DNA from: Bradyrhizobium barranii subsp. barranii | GTDB taxonomy: Bacteria > Pseudomonadota > Alphaproteobacteria > Rhizobiales > Xanthobacteraceae | Assembly: GCF_017565645.3 (NCBI RefSeq) | Contig: NZ_CP086136.1 | Location: 868,001 to 932,000, forward strand | Length of the DNA stretch: 64,000 nucleotides | Direction: 5' to 3' | Shown: positions 19,328 through 28,414 of the stretch, in pieces | Position numbering within the stretch: the stretch's first letter is position 1 | How the letters are laid out: each line of letters opens with the position of its first letter | Program-made: the position numbers and the translations under genes | The notes under the pieces: model-generated | Databases searched by the model: none | What the model saw: only the letters and a program-made list of their open reading frames with translations | What the model was told of the DNA's origin: nothing

Positions 19328-20314
19328 TCACGGCATCGCAAAGCGGAGCGTCTTGCCGCCGCTCGACATGTCCACCACGCCAAAACCCGTCGCCGCGAAT
19401 CCGCGCGCGCCGCAATCCGCCTGCTCGTTGGTCTCGAACTTGGTCTCGCGCGTGCAGAGCTGCCTGTCGCCGCCCCAGTTCAGCGGCTTGTCCTTCAGCT
19501 TGATGACGCGGTTGTCGGCATCGATGGCCTCCGCGAAGCTGAAAATCTGCTTCGGCTGCCCGATCACATCGGGGTGCAGGCACGTCTTGGGATCGATGCG
19601 ATACCAGCCGCGGCTGGTCACGGACTTGCCGTCGTCGGTGGCGACCGCCGCCATCACCTTGTGCGGCGTGTCGTTGCACCAGGTCAGGCCGGTTGCAGAA
19701 GGCGTCTGCACCGCATCGACCATGGTCTTGAAGAAGTTCGGCGACGACATGATGTCCGCCGCCAGTCCGCGGCTCTTCAGGAAGGCGGCCAGTGCTGCCT
19801 GCGTCTTCGGCCCGTCGACGCCGTCGATCGGCGCTGCGTCGTAGCCCGCGATCACCAGCAGCCGCTGGATGCCGGCGAGGCGGGCCTGCTCGTCGTCATA
19901 TTCGGAATCCTCGGCGAGATAGGCCGTGAAATTGCCGTCCGCGGCTTGCGTCGGCGTGATCTGGGTGAACGCGGCCTGGGTCTGGCCGCTGCGGCATTGC
20001 CGCGCAGCCGCGATGACGAAATTGTCTTGCGCCACGCACAGCATGTCGCTGCCGTTCTGCGGGATCGGCGAGGCGCCGTAGACGCCGAGCGCGCGGGCGT
20101 TGAGCAGGATGCGGTCGGCGGAGAGCGTGCCCTGCACCACGACGCGGCAGGTGGCGGGATCGATCCTGAACCAGCCGCGCGTCGCGGTCGCCGCCTTGTC
20201 GTCGATGCCGATCGCGGCCTCGACGACATAGGACATGCGGTTGCAGATTTTCAGGTCGGCCAGGGCGGGCGCGGCGGAGAAGACAAACGAAACGGCTGCG
20301 GCCGGAAGGGACAT
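19328..20314 (-). CDS. Exported protein with two DUF1036 modules and a peptidoglycan-binding-like segment
   Basis: 328 residues from the ATG at 20314. A signal peptide reads MSLPAAAVSFVFSAAPALA. Two related modules follow: LKICNRMSYVVEAAIG...RGWFRIDPATC (residues about 21-65) and LTWCNDTPHKVMAAVA...RGWYRIDPKTC (about 215-260), each with paired cysteines typical of DUF1036. Between them, AGIQRLLVIAGYDAAPIDGVDGPKTQAALAAF (in part) resembles a PG_binding_1 repeat. A periplasmic cell-wall role is inferred. A TTG 16 codons upstream would give a longer, more basic signal and cannot be excluded. Confidence 0.85.
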   Translation of the reverse strand: MSLPAAAVSFVFSAAPALADLKICNRMSYVVEAAIGIDDKAATATRGWFRIDPATCRVVVQGTLSADRILLNARALGVYGASPIPQNGSDMLCVAQDNFVIAAARQCRSGQTQAAFTQITPTQAADGNFTAYLAEDSEYDDEQARLAGIQRLLVIAGYDAAPIDGVDGPKTQAALAAFLKSRGLAADIMSSPNFFKTMVDAVQTPSATGLTWCNDTPHKVMAAVATDDGKSVTSRGWYRIDPKTCLHPDVIGQPKQIFSFAEAIDADNRVIKLKDKPLNWGGDRQLCTRETKFETNEQADCGARGFAATGFGVVDMSSGGKTLRFAMP

Positions 20315-20361
20315 CAGGATACGTGTGAGGGTTGAGCGACGATGTCGCCGAGCCCTCAACT

Positions 20362-20447
20362 CGTCATGCCCGGCCTTGTGCCGGGCATCCACGTTCTTGG
20401 CGCGAGACGAGAGGTCGTGGATGGCCGGGACAAGCCCGGCCATGACG
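20362..20447. repeat. Intergenic palindromic repeat, family A
   Basis: CGTCATGCCCGGCCTTGTGC with CGGGCATCCACG, then CGTGGATGGCCGGGACAAGC with CCGGCCATGACG. Same two-hairpin plan as 11470-11555. It lies between the argB stop and the DUF1036 gene; an open frame reading through it on the minus strand is an artefact of the repeat. Confidence 0.88.
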
Positions 20448-20469
20448 GCTTGCTTTGGCCCGCTCATCA

Positions 20470-21357
20470 TCACTTATGGATCAGCGTTCCCGTGCCGGTG
20501 TTGGTGAAGAGCTCGAGCAGCACCGCGTGCTGCATCTTGCCGTCGATGATGACGACGCCCTCCACGCCCTGTTCGAGCGCGTAGATGCAGGTCTCGACCT
20601 TCGGAATCATGCCGCCGGAAATGGTCCCGTCGGCGATCAGTTTTCGCGCGTCCTTCACCGAAAGCTGCGGGATCAGCTTCTTCGACTTGTCGAGCACGCC
20701 CGGCACGTCGGTGAGCAGCAGCAGGCGCTTCGCCTTCAGCGCGCCGGCGACCGCGCCGGCAAAGGTGTCGGCGTTGACGTTGAGCGTCTGGCCGTCCTTG
20801 GAGGTCGCGAGCGGCGCCAGCACCGGGATCAGCTCGTAGCCGATCAGCTGGTTCAGCAGCGTGAGGTCGACCTTCTCGGGGTCGCCGACGAAGCCGAGAT
20901 CGATCGCCTTCTCGATGTTCGAACCCGGATCGACGATGGTGCGCGTCGTCTTCGACGCCTTCACCATGTTGGCGTCCTTGCCCGACAGCCCCACGGCCTT
21001 GCCGCCGGCTTCGTTGATGTAGCCGACGATCTGCTTGTTGACGGAGCCGGCCAGCACCATCTCGACGATCTCGATGGTCGCGGCATCGGTGATGCGCAGG
21101 CCTGCTGCGAACTCCGACTGGATGCCGAGGCGCTTGAGCATGGTCGCGATCTGCGGCCCGCCGCCATGCACCACCACCGGGTTGATCGCGGTCTGCTCCA
21201 GCAGCACGATGTCGCGGGCAAAGTTCTTCGCGGTCTCCTCGTCGCCCATGGCATGGCCGCCATATTTGATGACGATGGTTTCCTCGTCGTACTGCTGCAT
21301 GTGCGGCAGCGCTTCGGACAGGATGCGGGCCTGGTCGAGCGGGGAGATGTCGGTCAT
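20470..21357 (-). CDS. argB: Acetylglutamate kinase
   Basis: Phosphorylates N-acetylglutamate, the second step of arginine synthesis. 295 residues. The N-terminal nucleotide-site strand is [12 protein letters not shown] (about residue 28), followed by [13 protein letters not shown] (about 63) and a C-terminal ATP-binding region with VPGVLD. The ATG at 21357 gives the family N-terminus [20 protein letters not shown]; the frame is open far upstream without family similarity. Confidence 0.97.
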   Translation of the reverse strand: MTDISPLDQARILSEALPHMQQYDEETIVIKYGGHAMGDEETAKNFARDIVLLEQTAINPVVVHGGGPQIATMLKRLGIQSEFAAGLRITDAATIEIVEMVLAGSVNKQIVGYINEAGGKAVGLSGKDANMVKASKTTRTIVDPGSNIEKAIDLGFVGDPEKVDLTLLNQLIGYELIPVLAPLATSKDGQTLNVNADTFAGAVAGALKAKRLLLLTDVPGVLDKSKKLIPQLSVKDARKLIADGTISGGMIPKVETCIYALEQGVEGVVIIDGKMQHAVLLELFTNTGTGTLIHK

Positions 21358-21440
21358 GAGGCGGATCTCGCTGGCGGGACTGTCGGTGCGCGTTCTATCC
21401 GATTGGCGGGCGCGGCGCAAAGTGTGACTGGCATGTAGCT

Positions 21441-21480
21441 CTCGTGTCCCGGACGCGGTGCGGCGCGTCCGGGGCACGAG
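21441..21480. repeat. Hairpin between the DUF423 gene and argB
   Basis: Arms CTCGTGTCCCGGACGC (21441-21456) and GCGTCCGGGGCACGAG (21465-21480) match at 15 of 16 positions with an 8-base loop. It starts two bases after the DUF423 stop on the minus strand. No T run follows, so it is more likely a short repeat relic or mRNA-stabilising hairpin than a classical terminator. Confidence 0.7.
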
Positions 21481-21482
21481 AC

Positions 21483-21851
21483 CTACTTCCGCGCCACCAC
21501 CGCCGCGAGCGTCACCGCCAGCCAGCTCAGGATCATCACCGTTCCACCCGTGGGCGCGGCATACGGAAACAGCGAGTGCCCCGCATATTGCCGCAAGGTG
21601 AGATCGCCCGCGAACAGCGCGGCGCCGATCACGAAGCCGAACGCCGCGACGAGGCCAATTCCGCCGTGCAGAAGGCCGCGCGCGAGCAGGGCGACGCCCG
21701 CGAGTATGGCAGTTGCGTGAAACAGCAGCATGGCGCTGGCGGAGGCGAGCCGGCTGGCGTCGGCGCCGTGGGCGGAGGCGGCGGCCAGCGCGACGCCGGC
21801 GGCGCCCATCAAACCGGCAAGCCCAATCAGCAGGCGGAACGCGAGCGTCAC
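21483..21851 (-). CDS. DUF423 membrane protein
   Basis: 122 residues with four hydrophobic segments and the DUF423 patterns [14 protein letters not shown] near the start and [13 protein letters not shown] near residue 80. Small inner-membrane protein of unknown function. Its start overlaps the stop of engB by four bases (21848-21851), so it is translated together with engB. Confidence 0.9.
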   Translation of the reverse strand: MTLAFRLLIGLAGLMGAAGVALAAASAHGADASRLASASAMLLFHATAILAGVALLARGLLHGGIGLVAAFGFVIGAALFAGDLTLRQYAGHSLFPYAAPTGGTVMILSWLAVTLAAVVARK

Positions 21852-22501
21852 GAGGTTCGCTCTTCCAGCAGCTTCGCCATCGCGGCGCGCAGTTCGGCCA
21901 TGCCGGTCGAGCTCCGTGACGAGGTCGCGAGCACGTTCGGAAACGCCGCCGGATGTTTTGCCAGCGCGGCCTCGGTCTCGGTGATGCGGGACTCAAGCTC
22001 GGACGCCTTCACCTGGTCGGCCTTGGTCAGCACGATCTGGTAGCTCACCGCGGAACGGTCGAGCGTCCCCAGGATTTCGAGATCGACGTCCTTGAGGCCA
22101 TGCCGCGCGTCGATCAGCACGTAGACGCGCGCGAGCGAGGCGCGCCCCAGCAGGAATTTGTGGATCAGCTCGGTCCAGGACGCGACTTGCGTCTTCGGCG
22201 CCTTGGCGTAGCCGTAGCCGGGCATGTCGACGAGGCGCAGGTCCTTCTTGCCGGGGACCTCGAAGAAGATCAGTTCCTGGGTGCGGCCCGGCGTATGCGA
22301 GGTGCGCGCAAGCGCGTTGCGGCCGGTCAGCGCGTTGATCAGGCTGGACTTGCCGACATTGGAGCGGCCGGCAAAGGCGATCTCCAGCCCGTCCATCGGC
22401 GGCAGCGTCGCAATCGAGGGCGAGGCCCAGATGAACTGCCAGTCGCGGGTGAACAGCTTTCGCCCGGTCTCGATCAGCTTCGCATCTTTGTCGTCGGTCA
22501 T
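21848..22501 (-). CDS. engB: Ribosome biogenesis / cell division GTPase EngB (YihA/YsxC)
   Basis: 217 residues. The GTPase motifs are in order: G1 [14 protein letters not shown] (about residue 42), G2 TSHTPGRTQ (about 65), G3 DMPGYGYA (about 89) and G4 TKAD (about 157). Essential in many bacteria, with a role in large ribosomal subunit assembly. Part of the conserved rpmH-rnpA-yidC-engB-argB order. Confidence 0.97.
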   Translation of the reverse strand: MTDDKDAKLIETGRKLFTRDWQFIWASPSIATLPPMDGLEIAFAGRSNVGKSSLINALTGRNALARTSHTPGRTQELIFFEVPGKKDLRLVDMPGYGYAKAPKTQVASWTELIHKFLLGRASLARVYVLIDARHGLKDVDLEILGTLDRSAVSYQIVLTKADQVKASELESRITETEAALAKHPAAFPNVLATSSRSSTGMAELRAAMAKLLEERTS

Positions 22502-22518
22502 GCGAAGATCTCACCTCT

Positions 22519-22607
22519 CGTCATGGCCGGGCTTGTCCCGGCCATCCACGTCTGTCCACACGGTACCCTCCAAAACGTGGATGCCCGGGACAAGCCCGGG
22601 CATGACG
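22519..22607. repeat. Intergenic palindromic repeat, family A (opposite orientation)
   Basis: CGTCATGGCCGGGCTTGTCC with CGGCCATCCACG, then ACGTGGATGCCCGGGACAAG with CCCGGGCATGACG. The order of the CCCGGG and GGCCGG hairpins is reversed relative to the other three copies. Located between the yidC stop and the engB start. Confidence 0.88.
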
Positions 22608-22640
22608 ATGTGGAGGCATTTGCGCCCAACAATGACGGCG

Positions 22641-24485
22641 CTACGTCGCCTTCTTCGCGAACGTCGCCTTGAGATTGTCGAACAGCTCCACCTTCACGCC
22701 GTTGCGGCGCATGATGAAGCTCTGCTGGAGCACCGAGAGCGTGTTGTTCCAGGCCCAGTAGATCACGAGACCGGCCGGGAAGCCCGCCAGCATGAAGGTG
22801 AAGATCAGCGGCATCCAGTTGAAGATCAGCTGCTGGGTCGGATCCGGCGGCGTCGGGTTCAGCTTCATCTGGAACCACATCGTGATGCCCATGATGATCG
22901 GCCAGATGCCGAGCGCGAGGTAGTGGCCGAACACCGGAATCGTCGTCGGATCGAACGGGATCAGGCCGAACAAGGTGAACAGATTGGTCGGATCCGGCGC
23001 GGAGAGATCCTTGATCCAGCCGAAGAACGGCGCGTGCCGCATCTCGATGGTGACGAACAGCACCTTGTAGAGCGAGAAGAACACCGGGATCTGGATCACC
23101 ACGGGAAGACAGCCGGCGACCGGATTGATCTTCTCCTTGCGGTAGATCTCCATCATCTCCTGCTGCTGCTTCACCTTGTCGTCGGGAAAACGCTCCTTCA
23201 GCGCCTGAAGCTGCGGCTGGACCGACTTCATCTTCGCCATCGAGGCGTAGGACTTGTTGGCCAGCGGGAAGAACAGCAGCTTGACGATCACGGTGACGAG
23301 CAGGATCGAGATGCCGAAATTGCCGAAGAAGCGGTAGAAGAAGTCGAGGCCGAGGAACATCGGCTTGGTGATGAAGTAGAACCAGCCCCAGTCGATCAAC
23401 AGATCGAAATGGTTGAGGCCGAGCTCCTTGTTGTAGCCGCCGAGGCCGGCGAACGGGAACACGCCGACGACGCCGGCTTCCTTGGCACCGGCGAACAGCC
23501 GCGCGTTCGCAGTCGCAGTGCCGCCGATCGCGACGGTGACGGGGTCGAGCAGATAATCGGTCTGGTAGGTGTGAACGTTGCCGACCGGGTTTGACGAGAA
23601 ACGCGCCTGGAGTTGCGCACTGGTGTCCGGCAGCAGCGCCGAAGCCCAGTACTTGTCGGTGATGCCGAGCCAGCCGTTGGTGGCCTTGAAGTTCACCGCC
23701 TTGGCTTCGTCGATCTTCTTGTAGGCGTATTCCTGCAAGCCATCGAGATAGCCGATTAGGCCTTCATGCAGGATGTAATAGCCGGAGACCTGCGGCGTGC
23801 CGTGGCGCGAGATCAGCGCGAACGGGTAGAGCGTAACAGGCGCGTTGCCGACATTGCTCACCTCGTCCTTGAGCGTGAAGAGATAATGGTCGTCGACCGC
23901 GATGGTGCGGCGGAAGGTGAGGCCCTCGCCATTGTCCCACTTCAGCACCACCGGCGTCGTCGGCGTCAGGCTGCCGCTGCCGTCCTGCTGCCAGAGGGTC
24001 TGGGCGTCCGGCAGCTTGGCCGTCACGCCCGTCGCCGGCACCCAGCCGAACTCGGCGTAATAGGGTTCTGCGGTGCCCGAGGGCGAATAGAGCACGATCG
24101 GCGGCGACTTCGGGTCGACCGTCTCGCGGTATTGCACCAGCGCAATGTCGTCGATGCGGCCGCCCTTCAGCGAGATGCTGCCGGCAATCCGCGGCGTGTC
24201 GATCTTCACGCGCGGGCTGGCTGCAATCGCGCTTTCGCGGGAAACGACCGGCTGGGCCTGGTTCGCGGCCGGTGTTGCCGGCTGGGCCGCGCTGCCGGGC
24301 TGCGGCGCGGCGCCCGGCGTTGCGGAGGCCGTCGGCTGCGGCGTGTTCTTCTGGAACTCGGCCTGCGCCTGCTGCTGGGCGCGCTGCTTCTCCATCGCCG
24401 GCACATTGTAGAAATATTGCCAGGCGATCAGGACGAGGCCCGACAGAATGACGGCGAGGATGGTATTGCGATTGTCGGTCATCAC
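22641..24485 (-). CDS. yidC: Membrane protein insertase YidC
   Basis: Inserts and folds inner-membrane proteins, alone or with SecYEG. 614 residues, the long Gram-negative form. An N-terminal membrane anchor (about residues 7-27) is followed by a Gln/Pro/Ala-rich linker and a large periplasmic domain (about 75-360). The conserved five-segment core follows (about 370-600), including SILLVTVIVKLLFFPLANKS and PVFFSLYKVLF. It ends in a short basic tail. Follows rnpA by 13 bases on the same strand. Confidence 0.98.
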   Translation of the reverse strand: MMTDNRNTILAVILSGLVLIAWQYFYNVPAMEKQRAQQQAQAEFQKNTPQPTASATPGAAPQPGSAAQPATPAANQAQPVVSRESAIAASPRVKIDTPRIAGSISLKGGRIDDIALVQYRETVDPKSPPIVLYSPSGTAEPYYAEFGWVPATGVTAKLPDAQTLWQQDGSGSLTPTTPVVLKWDNGEGLTFRRTIAVDDHYLFTLKDEVSNVGNAPVTLYPFALISRHGTPQVSGYYILHEGLIGYLDGLQEYAYKKIDEAKAVNFKATNGWLGITDKYWASALLPDTSAQLQARFSSNPVGNVHTYQTDYLLDPVTVAIGGTATANARLFAGAKEAGVVGVFPFAGLGGYNKELGLNHFDLLIDWGWFYFITKPMFLGLDFFYRFFGNFGISILLVTVIVKLLFFPLANKSYASMAKMKSVQPQLQALKERFPDDKVKQQQEMMEIYRKEKINPVAGCLPVVIQIPVFFSLYKVLFVTIEMRHAPFFGWIKDLSAPDPTNLFTLFGLIPFDPTTIPVFGHYLALGIWPIIMGITMWFQMKLNPTPPDPTQQLIFNWMPLIFTFMLAGFPAGLVIYWAWNNTLSVLQQSFIMRRNGVKVELFDNLKATFAKKAT

Positions 24486-24498
24486 TATTGTCTCGTCA

Positions 24499-24900
24499 TC
24501 AATCCGGTTTGCGGCTGGTCGCAGGAGCGGGGCCGGGCCTTGAGCCGTCGGTTCTTGAGCCGCGTCCCTTGTGCGTATGCCGCGCAGGCTTCGTGAACGC
24601 TATGCGCAGATCGTCGAGCATGGTGGCGAAGTCGCGCGAGAGCGCGTCCCTTCGGCCGACCAGTACATAGTCATGATGGGGCTGCATCGACACCGGGTCG
24701 AGCCGCTTCACCAATTCGCGAAGCCGGCGCCGGATGCGATTGCGCTGGGGGGCGTTGCCGTTCTTTTTGGTAACGGTGAAGCCGATCCGGATCGGGCCGC
24801 TGTCGTCGCGGCGGCGGCTTTGCAGGACGAACGCGGGACTATTCGCCCGCGCGCCATTGGCAACGGCGAGGAAATCCGCTCGCTGCCTCAGCCGATCCAT
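24499..24900 (-). CDS. rnpA: Ribonuclease P protein component
   Basis: Protein subunit that helps RNase P RNA cut tRNA 5' leaders. 133 residues. It carries RIGFTVTKKNGNAPQRNRIR with the basic RNR-type helix (RNRIRRRLRE, about residue 53), the central RNA-binding signature. The C-terminal tail past residue 105 is unusually long and rich in Arg, Pro and Gly. It follows rpmH by 28 bases. Confidence 0.96.
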   Translation of the reverse strand: MDRLRQRADFLAVANGARANSPAFVLQSRRRDDSGPIRIGFTVTKKNGNAPQRNRIRRRLRELVKRLDPVSMQPHHDYVLVGRRDALSRDFATMLDDLRIAFTKPARHTHKGRGSRTDGSRPGPAPATSRKPD

Positions 24901-24928
24901 GATGAAATCCCAAAAATGGGGGTCCGGC

Positions 24929-25063
24929 TCAGGCGCTCAGACGCTTGCGGCCGCGGGCGCGGCGGGCGGCGAGAACCTTGCGGCCGCCGGCAGTGGCGAG
25001 ACGGGCACGGAAGCCGTGACGGCGCTTGCGCACCAGTTTGCTGGGTTGATAAGTCCGCTTCAC
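24929..25063 (-). CDS. rpmH: 50S ribosomal protein L34 (GTG start)
   Basis: 44 residues, M(V)[17 protein letters not shown] and an Arg/Lys-rich remainder ending RGRKRLSA, the full length of L34. The start codon is GTG at 25063, preceded by GCGGAGA about eight bases upstream. The same frame is open further upstream, so an automated caller choosing ATG would make a 112-residue product with 68 false N-terminal residues. Heads the rpmH-rnpA-yidC run. Confidence 0.96.
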   Translation of the reverse strand: MKRTYQPSKLVRKRRHGFRARLATAGGRKVLAARRARGRKRLSA

Positions 25064-25425
25064 GGGTTTTTCTCCGCTGACCGGGCAATTTGCCTGTAGA
25101 ATTGATGATAAAGTCCGGAAGATGCGGCCCAAAACGGGCCCTTTTCGGCCCCAAGAGAGCCGCTCCCGGCGTGCGCACCGGGTCATCGCGGACAATTTGC
25201 GCGGCTTATATGCGAGCGTCTTCTTTTCGTCAACGTCGCAAGAGCGCGCTGTTCCGGTGAATATCACTGTTTGTGCGGGGTTTTTAACCCTTGAGGTGGC
25301 GACTCGCGATATCAGAGCTTACATCCCACCTTGAGAGATTAGCGATCCGTAATTTGACCGGCCCCCGGCCGGGTCGCATCCTTCATCAGCCAGGCTCTAT
25401 TACAAAGCCAACAGGGGCGAACTTC

Positions 25426-26925
25426 GTGGCAGCGACAGACCTCCAGCCGGTCCATGATACGGATCAGCCGGGCCAGCCGGCGATGCGGCCGCGTGGGCCC
25501 AGCGGGCTCGGGCTATCCGGCAAGCTGCTGCTGCTCACCGTCCCCCTGGTGATGATTGGCGCTGTCCTGCTCTACGTGCCCGCCATCGCCAACTTCTGGG
25601 TCAACCGGCTCAATGACCGCGTCGCGGCGGCTAACACCGCCGCGCTGGTGCTCGACGCCGCCCCGCTCGGCATGGTCCCCGACTCGCTGTCGCGCGAGAT
25701 CCTGAAAAGCATCAATGCGCGTGCCGTCGCCATCAAGATGGGGCAGCAGCGACGGCTGCTCGCCAGCGACAACCTTCCCACGGCCATCGAGCATGACATC
25801 GACCTGCGCGACATGACGGTGTGGGAGGCGATCACCGGCTCGTTCCGGATGATGCTGGAGACCGGCAACCAGGCCATCCGCATCGTCGGGCCCGGCGTCG
25901 GCAACGCCCAGTTCATCGAGATCGTGACCGATGAGCTGCCGCTGCGGCAGCAGATGTATCGCTTCTCCCGCAACGTCGTGGTGGTCGCGCTGATCATCGC
26001 GGTGCTGACCGCGGGCCTCGTCTATCTCGTGCTGCATTATCTCTTCGTGCGCCCGATGCGGCGGCTGACCGCGAGCCTGGCCGGCTTCCACGAAAACCCC
26101 GAAAGCTCGGCGCGGATCATCGTGCCGAGCCAGCGCAGCGATGAAATAGGCGTCGCCGAGCGCGAATTGTCGGACATGCAGCGCGATCTGATGTCGATGC
26201 TGCACCAGAAGAGCCGGCTCGCCGCCCTCGGCCTCGCCGTCTCCAAGATCAACCACGATCTGCGCAATCTGCTCGCGTCGGCCCAGCTTCTGTCCGATCA
26301 GCTCGCCAGCGTGCCCGATCCGCGGGTGCAGCGTTTTGCGCCGAAGCTGGTGCGCTCGCTCGAGCGCGCCATCGCCTTCTGCCAGTCGACGCTGTCCTAC
26401 GGCGGCGCCCAGGAAGCGGCTCCCGACCGCCGCATGATCATGATCGAGCCTGTGGTGCTGGAGGTGCGCGAAACCGCGGGCCTCGCCAGCGACGCCTCGA
26501 TCGCCTGGGTCGCCGCGATCGAGCGCGGGCTTGCGGTCGATGCCGATCCCGACCAGCTCTTCCGCGTGCTGCTCAACCTCGTCCGCAACGCCGCCCAGGC
26601 GCTGGAAAGCCATTCGTCGGGCGACGGCGGCGCCCAGCAGATCCGGATCACGGGAAAGCGCGAAGGTGCCGTCGCCATCCTGGAGGTCTCCGACACCGGC
26701 CCCGGCGTCCCGCAGAAGACCCGGGACCATCTGTTCGAGGCGTTCCAGACCTCCGGCCGCCCCGGCGGCAGCGGGCTTGGCTTGGCGATCGCCGCCGAGC
26801 TGGTCCGTGCCCATGGCGGCGAGATCCATCTGGTCGAGGGCACCATCGGCGCCACCTTCCGGATCGTCATCCCCGACCGCCCCGTGGAACTCCTCTCCAT
26901 CCGCAACGAGCGGCAGAGGGCGTAG
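25426..26925 (+). CDS. Orphan sensor histidine kinase
   Basis: 499 residues from GTG 25426, which follows AGGGGCGA; an ATG at 25291 would add 45 residues lacking domain character. Two membrane segments (about 33-55 and 190-212) flank a periplasmic sensor loop, and a HAMP region follows. The phosphoacceptor is His277 in SKINHDLRNLLAS, a variant H-box (HDLRN) common in alphaproteobacteria. ATPase boxes are LLNLVRNAAQALE (N), SDTGPGVP (G1) and GSGLGLAIAAELV (G2). No response regulator is adjacent. Confidence 0.92.
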   Translation: MAATDLQPVHDTDQPGQPAMRPRGPSGLGLSGKLLLLTVPLVMIGAVLLYVPAIANFWVNRLNDRVAAANTAALVLDAAPLGMVPDSLSREILKSINARAVAIKMGQQRRLLASDNLPTAIEHDIDLRDMTVWEAITGSFRMMLETGNQAIRIVGPGVGNAQFIEIVTDELPLRQQMYRFSRNVVVVALIIAVLTAGLVYLVLHYLFVRPMRRLTASLAGFHENPESSARIIVPSQRSDEIGVAERELSDMQRDLMSMLHQKSRLAALGLAVSKINHDLRNLLASAQLLSDQLASVPDPRVQRFAPKLVRSLERAIAFCQSTLSYGGAQEAAPDRRMIMIEPVVLEVRETAGLASDASIAWVAAIERGLAVDADPDQLFRVLLNLVRNAAQALESHSSGDGGAQQIRITGKREGAVAILEVSDTGPGVPQKTRDHLFEAFQTSGRPGGSGLGLAIAAELVRAHGGEIHLVEGTIGATFRIVIPDRPVELLSIRNERQRA

Positions 26926-27088
26926 TCGGCCAGCGACCCACCCGGGAAATCGTCACCTCTCTGTAAAATCTCCCCCTCCCGGACCTTGCCAATCGAGGCA
27001 AGAGCGGTTAGTCAGAGCGCTCTTTCGCACCCCTCCGGCGCTGTCCGGAGGCTGCCTGCGGGCCCAGCCCGCACTGTTTGCGAAAAAC

Positions 27089-27165
27089 GCGCCCGTAGCT
27101 CAGCTGGATAGAGCATCAGACTACGAATCTGAGGGTCGGACGTTCGAATCGTTCCGGGCGCGCCA
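27089..27165 (+). tRNA. tRNA-Arg, anticodon ACG
   Basis: A 77-base tRNA with encoded CCA. The acceptor stem is GCGCCCG (27089-27095) with CGGGCGC (27155-27161), the discriminator is G and CCA follows. The anticodon stem TCAGA/TCTGA encloses loop CTACGAA, giving anticodon ACG. The T arm contains GTTCGAATC. Its 3' end is duplicated about 2.9 kb downstream. Confidence 0.97.
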
Positions 27166-27170
27166 TTCCG
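27142..27170 (+). repeat. att-like direct repeat, copy 1 (tRNA-Arg 3' end)
   Basis: The 29 bases from the T loop through the tRNA end and five bases beyond match 30083-30111 at 26 of 29 positions, in the same orientation. Integrases of islands and phages commonly use tRNA 3' ends as attachment sites. Confidence 0.6.
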
Positions 27171-27464
27171 CTACAAAACTGGGCACTCCAAAACCTCCCA
27201 TTTCTGCGCCGGGCGAGATCATCGCGCCGCTGCTCATGTTCGTCACCGCGTAAGCCTGGAGCTGGTGACGGCCTTTCCGGCCGGCCTCGGCGGAGCGAAA
27301 AATCGCGTGGCATCGCCGAATGTGCGGCCGATGCGCTTGGTCGGCCGCAGCATCATGGCACCATGGCGAAGCAGTCGTGCCCATCTTTATCGGCCGTGTG
27401 GCGCCGGTTAGATTGAGGACTCGCCAGAGACGCCGGGACATGTCGGTGAATATGGAGATGACCC
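27166..27464. other. Intergenic space after tRNA-Arg
   Basis: No gene supported. No integrase start, terminator or promoter could be recognised with confidence in these 299 bases. Confidence 0.4.
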
Positions 27465-28247
27465 ATGAAGCTCGCGCATGACGGAATCCAGCTGTCCTCC
27501 GACATTGCCGGCGCGGGACCGCTTCAATTCCTGTTCGTCCATGGCCTCGGCGGGGATCGCACGCATTTTGCGCCGCAGATGGAGTATTTCGCCCGTCAAG
27601 GTCGGGCATTGAATGCCGAGCTGCGGGGGCATGGTGAGAGCGACAAGCCGCAACAGGCGTATTCGATCGAAGGCTTCGCCGATGATCTCGTCTTTCTGTG
27701 CAACCGACAGCAGATCACAAAGCCGATCATCGTGGGTCAAAGCATGGGTGGTAACATGGCGCTCGAAATCGCCGCCCGCTATCCGGACTTTCCTGCAGGC
27801 CTGGTGCTGCTCGACTCAGGGGTGCTCTTCCCTGCCTCGGCAGGGACGGTGTTCGCCGGGTATCTGGAGGGCTTAAGGGGCGCGAATTTTGCGGACGAGG
27901 TACGGAAAATCGTAGCGGACTCCTGTCTGCCGACCGACCGATGCCGCGCCCATGTTGAACAGACCTTTCTGGCGACGCCACAGCACGTGCTGGTGTCCAC
28001 GTTCAAAAGTCTGTTTCCCTGGGATGTGCATCGGGCGCGTGAATGCGCCCAAGCGTGCCGGGTCCCGGTGCTCTACATCGAAGCGGCCCATCGGCTCGCG
28101 GATCTGGATCGTTTTGCGGAGCTGTGCGCGCAGCTGGTCACGGCCAAGGCCGTCGGCTCCGGACATTTCCTGTCGCTGGAGGTGCCGGAGCAGATCAACC
28201 CGATGATTGACCGGTTTATCTCGCTCTACGTGCGAAGACCCGGGTAA
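27465..28247 (+). CDS. Alpha/beta-fold hydrolase
   Basis: 260 residues. The oxyanion-hole motif VHGLGGDRTHF lies near residue 25. The nucleophile serine is in VGQSMGGNMALEIA (about residue 90), a conserved aspartate or glutamate near the end of the fold is in VLYIEAAH, and the catalytic histidine is in GSGHFLSLEVPEQ (about 240). The catalytic set looks complete, so it should be active. No signal peptide. Substrate unknown. First gene inside the interval bounded by the tRNA repeat. Confidence 0.88.
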   Translation: MKLAHDGIQLSSDIAGAGPLQFLFVHGLGGDRTHFAPQMEYFARQGRALNAELRGHGESDKPQQAYSIEGFADDLVFLCNRQQITKPIIVGQSMGGNMALEIAARYPDFPAGLVLLDSGVLFPASAGTVFAGYLEGLRGANFADEVRKIVADSCLPTDRCRAHVEQTFLATPQHVLVSTFKSLFPWDVHRARECAQACRVPVLYIEAAHRLADLDRFAELCAQLVTAKAVGSGHFLSLEVPEQINPMIDRFISLYVRRPG

Positions 28248-28414
28248 GCTTCGTCATCGGCCGTGACGCGCCGCGACCGGCGTCCGTCGGGAAGCCACAA
28301 TGCGCTGCCGGGCAAGGACGAAACCCTTTGCAGGCCGGGTGAAGCCGGCCGGAAACAAACCAGGCCTAACTTTCCCCGAGCTTTCCCGTCCAACCCGATT
28401 CAAGGGAGGATTTT

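Noticed and set aside
20315..20473. N-terminal extension of the DUF1036 protein
   Set aside because: The extra codons are translation of the family A repeat (AIHDLSSRAKNVDARHKAGH pattern), a known artefact of such repeats.
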